A stretch of DNA of 64,000 bases, from the NCBI RefSeq assembly GCF_014904695.1, contig NZ_JACXXN010000003.1, positions 392,481-456,480 of the forward strand. The letters are read 5' to 3'. Below the pieces are notes generated by a model. The model was given only the letters and a program-made list of their open reading frames with translations. It made no database searches and had not been told where the DNA came from. Within the stretch, counting starts at the first letter, position 1; every line of letters begins with the position of its first letter. The DNA comes from Nostoc sp. MG11 (GTDB taxonomy: Bacteria; Cyanobacteriota; Cyanobacteriia; Cyanobacteriales; Nostocaceae). The translations under genes and the position numbers were made by a program. Positions 54,714-63,488 of this stretch are shown one piece after another.

Positions 54714-55874
54714 TTATCGTTTCCTTTGGGCTTGAATCTTATCAAACATACCCCCATCTACAAAGAACTTTTGATCAATTGCTTCCCAACCGCCAAAGTC
54801 CTGAACTGTACCCAGAGTTTTCACTTTGGGAAATTTATCTGTAGCTGCTTTAGTTTGGGCTACTTCCTCATTTGCGGGTCGAAATCCTAATTTGACAAAC
54901 TCTTGCTGTGCTTCTGGAGTATAGAGGAATTTGACAAAACCTTCAGCAACTTCGCGGTTGCCGTGCTTATCGACGTTCTTGTCTACCACAGCGATCGGAT
55001 TGTCAATAGATATGTTCACTTCAGGAACGATGTAATCAACTTTCTCGCCCTTTTGCTGTGCCAAGAGAACTTCGTTTTCGTAATTAATTAAAACATCTCC
55101 CTGACCTTGCTTAGTAAATGTGTCAGTTGCTTCTCGCGCATCTTTAGTCAGGATTGGTACATTACTGTAAACTTTAGTTACATATTCAGTAGCTTTGGCC
55201 TCATCTCCACCAGTTTTAATCACAGAATTCCATAGTGCCAAGAAATTCCACCTAGCAATACCTGATGTTTTGGGGTCAGCGGTAATCAGTTTTACATCAC
55301 CTTTTACTAAATCTTCCCAGGTCTTAATGCCTTTAGGATTACCTGGACGAGTTATTAGTGCCGCCACAGATTTAGAGACAATGCCATTATTGGGAACTTC
55401 TTTCTCCCATCCTGGCTGAATCAATCCAGCCTTCTCAATCTTTTGGGTGTCTCCAGCTAATGCTAAGTGGACAATATCTGCTTCCAAACCATCGATAACA
55501 GCACGAGTTTGGGAACCAGACCCACCATAGCTTTGCTTGAAGCTGACGGTTTGATTATGTTCTTTCTTCCACTGTTCTACAAATTTAGGAATGATGGCTT
55601 CGTGAGCTGCTTTAGTGACAGCAAAGGAAACCAGCGTTAGTTCAACATTCTGCTTGTTGGCAGCAACAGGGCTAGCCGCAGGGGCTTCAGTAGTCGAATT
55701 GCTGACATTTCCACCACAGGCGGCGAGTGCCACACTCAGAACGGCTCCTACTAAAAATAGCGATACAAAGCCTTTGAGCGAATTCAGTCTGAACCGTGTT
55801 CTTTGTTCAGCGTAGGCGTAGCCCGCCGGAGGCATCGCTTGTAATCTTTTCAGTGGGCGCTGCCACAAAGTCAT
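54714..55874 (-). CDS. sbpA: sulfate-binding protein SbpA with a repeat-encoded N-terminal insert
   Basis: 386 residues. It captures sulfate in the periplasm for CysTWA. Binding-protein landmarks are SFAVTKAAHEAIIPKFVEQW, QSYGGSGSQTRAVIDG and LALAGDTQKIEKAGLI. The signal region is FVSLFLVGAVLSVALAACGG, with LAAC a possible lipobox. Residues AMPPAGYAYA near the start are encoded by a small dispersed repeat (55810-55838), so the N-terminus MTLWQRPLKRLQ is separated from the signal helix by extra residues. Translation may instead start at the Met in the repeat or a later codon. Confidence 0.9.
   Translation of the reverse strand: MTLWQRPLKRLQAMPPAGYAYAEQRTRFRLNSLKGFVSLFLVGAVLSVALAACGGNVSNSTTEAPAASPVAANKQNVELTLVSFAVTKAAHEAIIPKFVEQWKKEHNQTVSFKQSYGGSGSQTRAVIDGLEADIVHLALAGDTQKIEKAGLIQPGWEKEVPNNGIVSKSVAALITRPGNPKGIKTWEDLVKGDVKLITADPKTSGIARWNFLALWNSVIKTGGDEAKATEYVTKVYSNVPILTKDAREATDTFTKQGQGDVLINYENEVLLAQQKGEKVDYIVPEVNISIDNPIAVVDKNVDKHGNREVAEGFVKFLYTPEAQQEFVKLGFRPANEEVAQTKAATDKFPKVKTLGTVQDFGGWEAIDQKFFVDGGMFDKIQAQRKR
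55810..55838. repeat. small dispersed repeat inside the sbpA coding region
   Basis: GCGTAGGCGTAGCCCGCCGG continuing AGGCATCGC. On the minus strand it reads GCGATGCCTCCGGCGGGCTA..., nearly the same as the vapB copy (15914-15942). It encodes AMPPAGYAY in frame. Confidence 0.82.
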
Positions 55875-56234
55875 CTCATATCCTCCTTTAAACTACAGCT
55901 AATTGATGGGAATACAGTTATATACTGTTTATGGTAATAGATGATTGCAGGTATCCGATCGCAAATGCAAGAGAATAACAGCACATTCTCGATAGAGAAT
56001 ATGGAGATTCTATCACCAGTTTGATGATTAAAACTGTAATGAGTTTCAACTATCAAATTGTCATCACAATTAAGCGGTAGAAGGCAGAAATGAGGAGTTA
56101 TGGCCGTACTCACATAGATTAGGACAGTGTTGATTGCTCAAAGCCCTGAAGCAACTGGGTTCATACTCAGCACGGGCTAAACGCCCCGCTATCGCGCTTC
56201 CGCACTCACTCAGCACTCACCCTCATTACTCGTA
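55875..56234. other. intergenic region upstream of the sulfate locus
   Basis: About 360 bp between sbpA and the amidotransferase stop. It should hold the sulfate-operon promoter. I see an inverted TATTCTCTATCGAGAATGTG near 55985-56000 but cannot assign a regulator. No gene is recognised. Confidence 0.45.
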
Positions 56235-57008
56235 TCAAGCAAATTTCAAGGGTAAACCGTCCTGAAATACTAGTAGTTCTCCTAGTGGGATTGGCGTCCA
56301 AACTTCGTTGTCGGTCAGAGGGGTAGTGGCAATGACGGCGACGCGATCATTCTCAGTAGTCAACTCTCGAAAATCTACGGTCATGTCTTGGTCAATCAAG
56401 TGAGCAGCAGCAAAAGGCGCTTGACGCACAATGTAGCTGAGCTTGGTTGAACAGTACGCAAAAAAGTGTTCCCCATCTGACAATAGGTAGTTAAAGATGC
56501 CTGCTGACGCAATTAATTCAGTGATTTCCAGTAAGACTAAGTACAGTTCCTTGATGGTAGGCTCACCATCAGGAAAACTTTGTCGCAACGTTTCTAGCAT
56601 CAAGCAGAATGCTTTTTCACTATCAGTGTTACCCACAGCTTGATAAAAGCCCATGTTTTTCGGTTGAAAATCTGGCAAATTTCCATTGTGGGCAAACACC
56701 CAATACTTCCCCCACAATTCTCTGCGGAAAGGATGACAGTTGTGTAGAGCAACTTCACCTTGAGTAGCTTTGCGGATATGAGCAATTACATGGGTCGAGT
56801 GGATGGGATAGCTTCGTACAAACTCTGCTACCGGAGAAGCAACAGAAGGCTGGGCATCCAAAAACATTCGACATCCCTTTCCTTCAAAGAAAGCAATGCC
56901 CCAACCATCGCTATGGTCATCCGTTTTTCCTCCCCGTGCAGAGAACCCTTCAAAAGAAAAGCAAATATCCGTTGGAACATTGCAGTTCATTCCGAGTAGT
57001 TGGCACAT
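56235..57008 (-). CDS. class II glutamine amidotransferase-like protein (YafJ/EgtC type)
   Basis: 257 residues. The N-terminal nucleophile is Cys2 (MCQLLGMNC); HSDGWGIAFFE, AHIRKATQGEVALHNCHPF and WVFAHNGNL complete the Ntn-type glutaminase site. The acceptor domain is absent, so it resembles YafJ or EgtC. Its substrate is unknown. It sits 360 bp upstream of the sulfate locus on the same strand, and an ergothioneine role should not be assumed without EgtB/D nearby. Confidence 0.88.
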   Translation of the reverse strand: MCQLLGMNCNVPTDICFSFEGFSARGGKTDDHSDGWGIAFFEGKGCRMFLDAQPSVASPVAEFVRSYPIHSTHVIAHIRKATQGEVALHNCHPFRRELWGKYWVFAHNGNLPDFQPKNMGFYQAVGNTDSEKAFCLMLETLRQSFPDGEPTIKELYLVLLEITELIASAGIFNYLLSDGEHFFAYCSTKLSYIVRQAPFAAAHLIDQDMTVDFRELTTENDRVAVIATTPLTDNEVWTPIPLGELLVFQDGLPLKFA

Positions 57009-57319
57009 GGATGTTGAGCTTCTAAATTTTCGACTAATGGCTGAAGATTAACATACTTCAGAATGCCTCAATAATTCTGGAGCGATCGCTTCAATCTGAC
57101 AATTTAGAGATTTTGTCATTGGTCATTGGTCATTTGTCTTTTATTTATTCTTCTCTCGCTCCCCTGCCCTCTGCTCCTGTACCTCTTGCCGCAAACGCTT
57201 GACCAACTGGCGTGAAGTTCCGCGACCGCCTGGTTTATTTGCGGCTCCTTACAACGCCTCGATCAAATGATGGGTATTGCGATCGCTTTGTATACACCTC
57301 ATAGAAAGAGTGACCATTC
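57009..57319. other. intergenic region, no gene recognised
   Basis: About 311 bp with HIP1 sites near 57083 and 57279 and a TTGGTCATTGGTCATTTG repeat near 57119. No RNA or coding feature is seen. Confidence 0.4.
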
Positions 57320-57778
57320 CTATTGTTTGCCATTGTTAAACACAGAACTATGAAGAAGTTTTGTGATCTCTGCTATTAAGAGAGTAGGTTCTACAGGCTT
57401 ATTCACGTAGCTTTGAAAACCTGATGTCACAGCAAGGTTGCAACCTTCTTCAGAACCTAAAGCAGTTAAAGCAATAGCTGGAATCTTTTGTTGTTCTGAG
57501 AGTGTCATCTCTCTAATTTTGCTAATTAACGAAAATCCGTCCATTTCTGGCATGGCGATATCAAAAATGAAAAGATCAAATTTGGATTGTTTGATTACTT
57601 CAAGAGCTTGTAAAGCTGATGTTGCTGTGATTACCCGACTACCGTAGCTTTCAAGAATACAGGTAGTTAAAAATAGACTATCGGCGTTATCATCTACTAC
57701 AAGAACCTGTATACCATCTAGAGATTGAAAATCTTTTGTTACATCTAGAGGATGTTGATCTTCAGGATTATTTGCCAT
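57320..57778 (-). CDS. stand-alone response regulator (receiver domain)
   Basis: 152 residues. The receiver fold spans about 22-143, with acidic pair DD at 29-30, phospho-acceptor Asp73 in FIFDIAMPEMDG, switch Thr in ALTALG and Lys in YVNKPVEP. No output domain. An N-terminal tail of 20 residues precedes it. It would act through partner binding with a hybrid kinase elsewhere. Confidence 0.92.
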   Translation of the reverse strand: MANNPEDQHPLDVTKDFQSLDGIQVLVVDDNADSLFLTTCILESYGSRVITATSALQALEVIKQSKFDLFIFDIAMPEMDGFSLISKIREMTLSEQQKIPAIALTALGSEEGCNLAVTSGFQSYVNKPVEPTLLIAEITKLLHSSVFNNGKQ

Positions 57779-58059
57779 GATAATATTGCCTCCTTAGTTG
57801 CCGTAATCAATTACGGAGGAAATCCACTAGGCAGCTAGCTCAGTACTGGCTGCCTAGAGGATATTTATTATTAAGCTACCATGACCTTAGCTTATCTCTT
57901 GAGTAATATTTGTTAGTTGCTAAAATGCTTTTTATTCGTGTTATGAACTCCTGAGAAGCAGCTGAGAGCATAATTGGGGTAATAGTATAAGCTTTTACCC
58001 CAAAATGTCAGAAAACCCCGTATGGAATAGCTCACGAGGTTTTAAATTTAAGTACCCAG
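57779..58059. other. short intergenic region
   Basis: About 281 bp between two minus-strand genes. A GGCAGCTAGCTCAGTACTGGCTGCC stem-loop-like sequence lies near 57830-57855. No gene is seen. Confidence 0.4.
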
Positions 58060-58254
58060 TTAATATAAATCTGTTTTTATCTTAATTTTTCCTACAGCTC
58101 TGGCAACTTTCTCCCAAGCTCTAGCAGTGTCAGGGTCTTGCCAATTGGTTCTTAGATGTTCAGCTTTCTCGTAACAGACTTGAGAAAGTATCTCTAACAC
58201 ACCAGATAAACTCATGCCATCAATCATTGTCTTTATATCATCTTTGTCGTACAT
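58060..58254 (-). CDS. small protein of unknown function
   Basis: 64 residues from MYDKDDIKTMIDGMSL at 58254; a longer frame reaches 58365. It is helical and charged with LEILSQVCYEKAEHLRTNWQ and DPDTARAWEKVARAVGKI. Such short proteins are found in cyanobacteria, but I assign no function. Confidence 0.65.
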   Translation of the reverse strand: MYDKDDIKTMIDGMSLSGVLEILSQVCYEKAEHLRTNWQDPDTARAWEKVARAVGKIKIKTDLY

Positions 58255-58978
58255 TTTTAAAACTCCATATTGAGAATCTTTCAAATTTGTTAAACAGATT
58301 GGAGATAAAGTCATCATCCACGGCACTTGGTTGTGATAATACCTGGGATCATGGTGTATGTACAAGTTTCAATGGAATGATACGAAAAGGACTGCATAAA
58401 AACTGGATATATCTCTAGAGGCTAACTACTATCTCCATGGACAGAGATGAGAGGACAAGAAGATCAGAGTTCGGCTTGAGTCTAAAATTAAACTTCACCA
58501 AGCTGGGATTAATTTAAAAACAGTTGTACGCAAAATCAATACTATCAAAGATGATATAGCACACTCTGCCAAAGCGAAAGTTACTCAAGCTCAAGCTGAT
58601 TACAAGCTGTTATTAACAAGGCGCGATCGCTTCAAGAGATTTTCATCCGACTGAGCTTTATTAGTCAGCCTTAATTCAACAGGATTAATCACGCATATAT
58701 TAGCTAATCTGTCAATGTAGAGTTTATACCCAAAAACTTGTGGCAAAACAACCACAAAGATACCGTATTGCTCAATAATCGGATCACAAGATTATTGAGC
58801 ACATGCAATTATGATGATTCAAAAAATACATTAATCTCTTCTCTTAGCTGCGGAATTTAGCTGAAATTGTTCACAAAGCGATCGCGCTTGTTCAAGCCTC
58901 CCAAAAGAGACTCACAATCAATCACAAATTCAGAACTACATAAAACACAACCAACATTTACAATTATCAAGGTATAAA
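58255..58978. other. intergenic region with an ATG-less open frame
   Basis: About 724 bp upstream of the FadL-like gene. A 67-codon plus-strand frame (58451-58654) encodes a Lys/Arg-rich helical peptide (RVRLESKIKLHQAGINL, KAKVTQAQADYKLLLT) but has no ATG or GTG start after the TGA at 58448. It may be a gene remnant. The rest is AT-rich. Confidence 0.4.
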
Positions 58979-60301
58979 ATGAAGCAATTACGTGTGGACT
59001 TGTCGCTGGTGCCAATACTGGTGACACTGACAGTAATTAGTACGGCAAACATCGCATTGGCTGGTGGATTTGCCCTCAATGAACAGAGTGTTAAAAGTCT
59101 GGGAAATGCTTTCGCTGGCAATGGAATCGCCACTGATGATGCCAGTACAATTTTCTTTAATCCTGCTGGGTTGACTCGATTACCAGATAATTCTCTAGTT
59201 GGGGCAACATACGTCATTTTCTCTACAGTCAGTTTTCAAAACCAAGGTTCTAGGGTGGTAACAGGTGCGCCTTTGTCAGGCGGAAATGGTGGAGATGCAG
59301 GCGTTGATGCTATTGTGCCCAACCTGTACGCTGCTTGGAGTGTTTCTGATCGCCTAAAACTGGGTATTGGTATCAATGTCCCTTTTGGGCTATCTACCAA
59401 ATACAACAGCGATTGGGTTGGTCGCTACCAAGCAGTTGAGTCGAAACTCGCCACTATTAATATCAATCCCACCGTGGCTGCTAAATTAACTGACAACTTG
59501 TCTGTGGGTGCAGGTCTGAATATCCAATATGCTGAGGCAACACTCTCAAATGCGATCGACTTTGGTTTAATTGGCCAAAGTGTTGGCTTACGCACTCAAT
59601 CCCAACAAGCAGATGGTTTTGTCAAAGTGACTGGCTCTGATTGGAGTGTGGGTTACAACCTAGGAGTCATGTACGAACCAGCTAAAACCACGCGCATTGG
59701 TCTAAGCTACCGTTCTCCAATTACTCAAGAGATTCGGGGAAATGCTGACTTTACTGTACCCGCAAGTGCTAGAGCGCTGACAGCAAGGGGACAATTTACA
59801 GACACAGGAGCCAGCGCTCTTTTGAACCTACCTGATACATTGTCACTCGCTGTTTACCAAGAACTGAGCCAGCGTTTGGCAATCGTCGGTGATGTTACTT
59901 GGACAAACTGGAACCGTTTCCAAGAACTGCGAGTCAAGTTTAACAACCCTTTTCAAGCCGATAAAGTACAGCCGCAGAACTGGGATGATACTTACCGCTT
60001 TGGATTAGGAGTAAACTACGCAGTGAATGATAGCTTAACACTGCGAACTGGGGTTACCTACGATCCCAGCCCTGTTAGTGAGGAATTTAACACCGCTCGA
60101 TTGCCAGGTGGAGATCGCACTTTAATCGGGTTTGGTGCCAGCTATCGACCTTCTAAGTCACTTAATATTGATGTTGGTTATACCCATGTGTTTATAGATG
60201 ATAGTTCAATTAACCAGTCAAGCTCTACAGATGGTACGCTAACAGGTAAATTTGAAAGCGGCATTGATATCCTTGGAGTACAAGTAACCTGGCAGTTTTA
60301 A
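58979..60301 (+). CDS. FadL/OmpP1-family outer membrane transport protein
   Basis: 440 residues. A signal peptide is present (LSLVPILVTLTVISTANIALA), and the mature start GGFALNEQSVKSLGNAFAG is the family hallmark. NPAGLTRLPDNSLVG (the NPA hatch motif) follows, then alternating beta strands to a C-terminal aromatic ending, VQVTWQF, for barrel assembly. FadL proteins import long-chain fatty acids and other hydrophobic compounds. The presence in a cyanobacterium invites a role in lipid or hydrocarbon uptake, but the ligand is unknown. Confidence 0.9.
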   Translation: MKQLRVDLSLVPILVTLTVISTANIALAGGFALNEQSVKSLGNAFAGNGIATDDASTIFFNPAGLTRLPDNSLVGATYVIFSTVSFQNQGSRVVTGAPLSGGNGGDAGVDAIVPNLYAAWSVSDRLKLGIGINVPFGLSTKYNSDWVGRYQAVESKLATININPTVAAKLTDNLSVGAGLNIQYAEATLSNAIDFGLIGQSVGLRTQSQQADGFVKVTGSDWSVGYNLGVMYEPAKTTRIGLSYRSPITQEIRGNADFTVPASARALTARGQFTDTGASALLNLPDTLSLAVYQELSQRLAIVGDVTWTNWNRFQELRVKFNNPFQADKVQPQNWDDTYRFGLGVNYAVNDSLTLRTGVTYDPSPVSEEFNTARLPGGDRTLIGFGASYRPSKSLNIDVGYTHVFIDDSSINQSSSTDGTLTGKFESGIDILGVQVTWQF

Positions 60302-60705
60302 CAGTAAACAGTAAACAGTTATCAGTCAAGATAATTGGGTTTAAGGAGAACCACTAAGGGGGCGCTCACTTTTAACTGAAAACTAATAACCCAAAGTCGA
60401 TTCGTGGGCAGGCGTTGTTTAACAGTTATCAGTTTTTTTCTGACCACTGTTTACTGTTTTAATTTAAACAAATTTTGTCAAGAACTGTAACGCTTCTGAT
60501 AGAGTACGGTTATTGCGATCGCTCATAGCTATAAAACCGAACCTACTGAAATTTAACCTTGACCTAATGTGATAACTAGGAAGCTAAAGATTGAGCTTTT
60601 AAAAATTGAAAATTGCTTGGAAAAAGTATACTGGTTGTCAGTAAAGCTACAAAGCTTGAGATTTAAGCCTCCTAGAAACCCAACATTGAATCTTAGAGGT
60701 TATAT
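60302..60705. other. intergenic region upstream of hsp20
   Basis: About 404 bp. It includes AACAGTAAACAGTAAACAGT near 60300 and a matching inverse near 60445. A HIP1 site lies near 60514. The hsp20 promoter should lie here; I see no CIRCE operator (TTAGCACTC-N9-GAGTGCTAA). Confidence 0.45.
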
Positions 60706-61200
60706 ATGGCACTGATGCGTTGGAATCCATTTCGGGATATTGAGCGCTTAGAACCATTCCGAGAAATTGAACGTTTAGATCCATTCCGAGAAATTGATAC
60801 CTTACAGCGGCAAATGAATCGCCTGTTTGACAGGTTGGTATCAACTGATGGTGAGGAAAGGACTGGATTTAACTTCATTCCTGCTGCCGAACTCAAAGAA
60901 ACTGATGATGCAATTCACTTGAGACTAGAAGTACCTGGTCTAGAAGCAAAAGATGTAAATGTAGAAGCAACTCCTGAATCAGTCTCTATTAGCGGTGAGC
61001 GGAGATATGAATCCAAGACAGAAGAAAACGGTGTAACTCGATCTGAATTCCGTTATGGTAAATTCCAGCGAGTAATTCCGTTACCTTCTTTAATTCAAAA
61101 CGACAAAGTACAAGCTGAATACAAAAATGGTATTCTCAGCTTGACCTTACCGAAAGCTGAATCAGAAAAACACAGAGCTGTTAAAGTTAATGTCGGTTAA
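60706..61200 (+). CDS. hsp20: small heat-shock protein Hsp20
   Basis: 164 residues. The alpha-crystallin domain spans about 55-150 with LRLEVPGLEAKDVNVEATPE, SVSISGERRYE, FRYGKFQRVIPLP and YKNGILSLTLPK. The N-terminus has three nine-residue repeats (NPFRDIERL, EPFREIERL, DPFREIDTL) encoded by a tandem DNA repeat. The gene lies 129 bp upstream of dnaK and holds unfolding proteins for DnaK refolding. Confidence 0.95.
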   Translation: MALMRWNPFRDIERLEPFREIERLDPFREIDTLQRQMNRLFDRLVSTDGEERTGFNFIPAAELKETDDAIHLRLEVPGLEAKDVNVEATPESVSISGERRYESKTEENGVTRSEFRYGKFQRVIPLPSLIQNDKVQAEYKNGILSLTLPKAESEKHRAVKVNVG

Positions 61201-61237
61201 TTTTGTCACTTGAGTTAATCTCAAGCCTAAAATAAAC

Positions 61238-61290
61238 AGGATTGGCAGTGTAATTTTTAATCTCATAAATTCCTGTCAATCCTATTTTTT
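61238..61290 (+). terminator. terminator between hsp20 and dnaK
   Basis: AGGATTGGCAG (61238-61248) pairs with CTGTCAATCCT (61273-61283) with one G-T wobble, followed by ATTTTTT. It implies that dnaK has its own promoter or is reached by read-through. Confidence 0.72.
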
Positions 61291-61329
61291 CCTCAGCGCC
61301 ACAATTGCTAAAGCTGAACAGGAAGATAT

Positions 61330-63210
61330 ATGGCAAAAGTAGTTGGAATTGATCTAGGAACGACAAACTCTTGTGTTGCCGTCATAGAAGGTGGGCAACC
61401 TATGGTAATCGCCAACGCAGAGGGACAGCGCATCACTCCCTCCGTTGTAGCTTATACCAAAACTGGCGAACGCTTGGTAGGTCAAATTGCTAGACGCCAA
61501 GCAGTAATGAACCCGGAAAATACCTTTTATTCTGTTAAACGTTTCATTGGGCGCAAATACGAAGAAGTCACCCATGAAGCTACAGAAGTTTCTTACAAAA
61601 TTCTGCGCGATCGCAACGGTAATGTTAAACTCGACTGTCCCGCAGAAGGTAAACAATTTGCTCCCGAAGAAATTTCTGCTCAAGTTTTACGGAAGTTGGT
61701 TGATGATGCTAGCAAATATTTGGGACAAAAAGTTACTCAAGCAGTAATCACGGTTCCTGCTTACTTCAACGACTCTCAACGGCAAGCCACCAAAGATGCA
61801 GGAAAAATTGCCGGTTTAGAAGTCCTCCGTATTATCAACGAACCCACAGCAGCAGCTCTTGCTTATGGTCTAGATAAAAAGCAAAATGAAACCATCTTGG
61901 TTTTTGACCTTGGTGGTGGAACCTTTGACGTTTCTATCTTGGAAGTAGGTGATGGTGTATTTGAAGTAAAATCCACCAGCGGCGACACTCACCTGGGTGG
62001 TGACGACTTTGATAAGAAGATTGTGGATTGGCTGGCTAATGAGTTTCAGCGCAACGAAGGTATTGATCTGCGTAAAGATAAGCAAGCTTTACAAAGACTG
62101 ACCGAAGCAGCGGAGAAAGCCAAAATTGAACTTTCGAGTGCCACTCAAACCAATATCAACCTCCCCTTTATCACTGCTACTCAAGAAGGCCCAAAACATC
62201 TTGATATGACGTTAACACGGGCTAAATTTGAGGAGATGTGTTCGGATCTATTTGACCGTTGCCGTAAGCCAGTGCAACAAGCATTGCAGGACGCCAAACT
62301 CACTAACGCTGAACTAGATGAAGTTGTGTTGGTTGGTGGTTCTACTCGCATTCCTGCCGTTCAAGAATTAGTGCGGCGGATAACGGGTAAAGATCCTAAC
62401 CAAGGCGTTAACCCGGATGAAGTTGTAGCTGTTGGTGCTGCTATTCAAGCGGGTGTTTTGGCGGGCGAAGTCAAAGATATCTTACTGCTGGATGTTACCC
62501 CCTTGTCTTTGGGTGTGGAAACTCTTGGCGGCGTAATGACCAAGATTATTAGCCGCAACACCACTATCCCCGTCAAAAAATCTGAAATCTTCTCTACAGC
62601 AGCCGATGGTCAAGCAAATGTAGAAGTCCATGTTCTCCAAGGTGAACGGGAATTAGCTAAAGACAACAAGAGTCTGGGCAACTTCCGCCTCGACGGGATT
62701 CCGCCAGCGCCTAGAGGTGTACCGCAAATCGAAGTGACTTTCGATATTGATGCTAACGGTATTCTCTCGGTGACAGCTAGAGATAAGGCTACAGGTAAAC
62801 AGCAGTCGATTTCGATTACAGGTGCTTCCACTCTCGATCAGCGAGATGTAGAACGCATGGTGCAAGACGCACAAACTCACGGAGAAGAAGACAAAAGACG
62901 GCGTGAACAAATCGATACCAAGAATCTAGCAGACTCCTTAGTTTATCAGGCTGAGAAACAACTCAGAGATTTGGGCGATAAGGTGAGTGCTAGTGATAAA
63001 AGCCGAGTTGAAGGGCTAACAGCAGATTTGCGGGAGGCGATTAACCAAGATAACTTTGATCGGATTAAATCTCTGACCAATGAGTTGCAACAAGCTTTGA
63101 TGCAAGTTGGTAGCGCTGTCTATGCCCAAGCAGCAAGCTCTGCGGGGGGAGAACAGCAAGCTCAACGCAATGATGATGTGATTGATGCCGATTTTGTGGA
63201 CAACAAATAA
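61330..63210 (+). CDS. dnaK: molecular chaperone DnaK (Hsp70)
   Basis: 626 residues. The ATPase domain starts [19 protein letters not shown], with [41 protein letters not shown] and [11 protein letters not shown]. The peptide-binding domain has [19 protein letters not shown], and the lid and tail end in [11 protein letters not shown]. It lies directly after hsp20, separated by a terminator. Cyanobacteria have several dnaK copies; which one this is cannot be stated. Confidence 0.97.
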   Translation: MAKVVGIDLGTTNSCVAVIEGGQPMVIANAEGQRITPSVVAYTKTGERLVGQIARRQAVMNPENTFYSVKRFIGRKYEEVTHEATEVSYKILRDRNGNVKLDCPAEGKQFAPEEISAQVLRKLVDDASKYLGQKVTQAVITVPAYFNDSQRQATKDAGKIAGLEVLRIINEPTAAALAYGLDKKQNETILVFDLGGGTFDVSILEVGDGVFEVKSTSGDTHLGGDDFDKKIVDWLANEFQRNEGIDLRKDKQALQRLTEAAEKAKIELSSATQTNINLPFITATQEGPKHLDMTLTRAKFEEMCSDLFDRCRKPVQQALQDAKLTNAELDEVVLVGGSTRIPAVQELVRRITGKDPNQGVNPDEVVAVGAAIQAGVLAGEVKDILLLDVTPLSLGVETLGGVMTKIISRNTTIPVKKSEIFSTAADGQANVEVHVLQGERELAKDNKSLGNFRLDGIPPAPRGVPQIEVTFDIDANGILSVTARDKATGKQQSISITGASTLDQRDVERMVQDAQTHGEEDKRRREQIDTKNLADSLVYQAEKQLRDLGDKVSASDKSRVEGLTADLREAINQDNFDRIKSLTNELQQALMQVGSAVYAQAASSAGGEQQAQRNDDVIDADFVDNK

Positions 63211-63488
63211 TCTGAAGTTGAGGTTGAAAGCGATCGCCAAAACCCAAAACATTAGACAAGCTAACCGAGCGATCGCTCTTGATTACTAGTTTTAACCACT
63301 ACGCACAGAGCATTACCTTGAGATGAAGATATCATCAGACACTAGCAATGTGCTGATCTGTCTTGCTTTTACAGCCATTTTCAAACGTGTGGAAAAACAT
63401 TAGGGGCACAATATATTGTGCTCCTACGCCTATTGTCTACCAAAGTGAAACACTATCAAACTAGCTTCAGTGTAGAACGTTCCAAGTT
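63211..63488. other. intergenic region between convergent genes
   Basis: About 278 bp with HIP1 sites near 63230 and 63271. No gene or terminator is clear. Confidence 0.4.
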
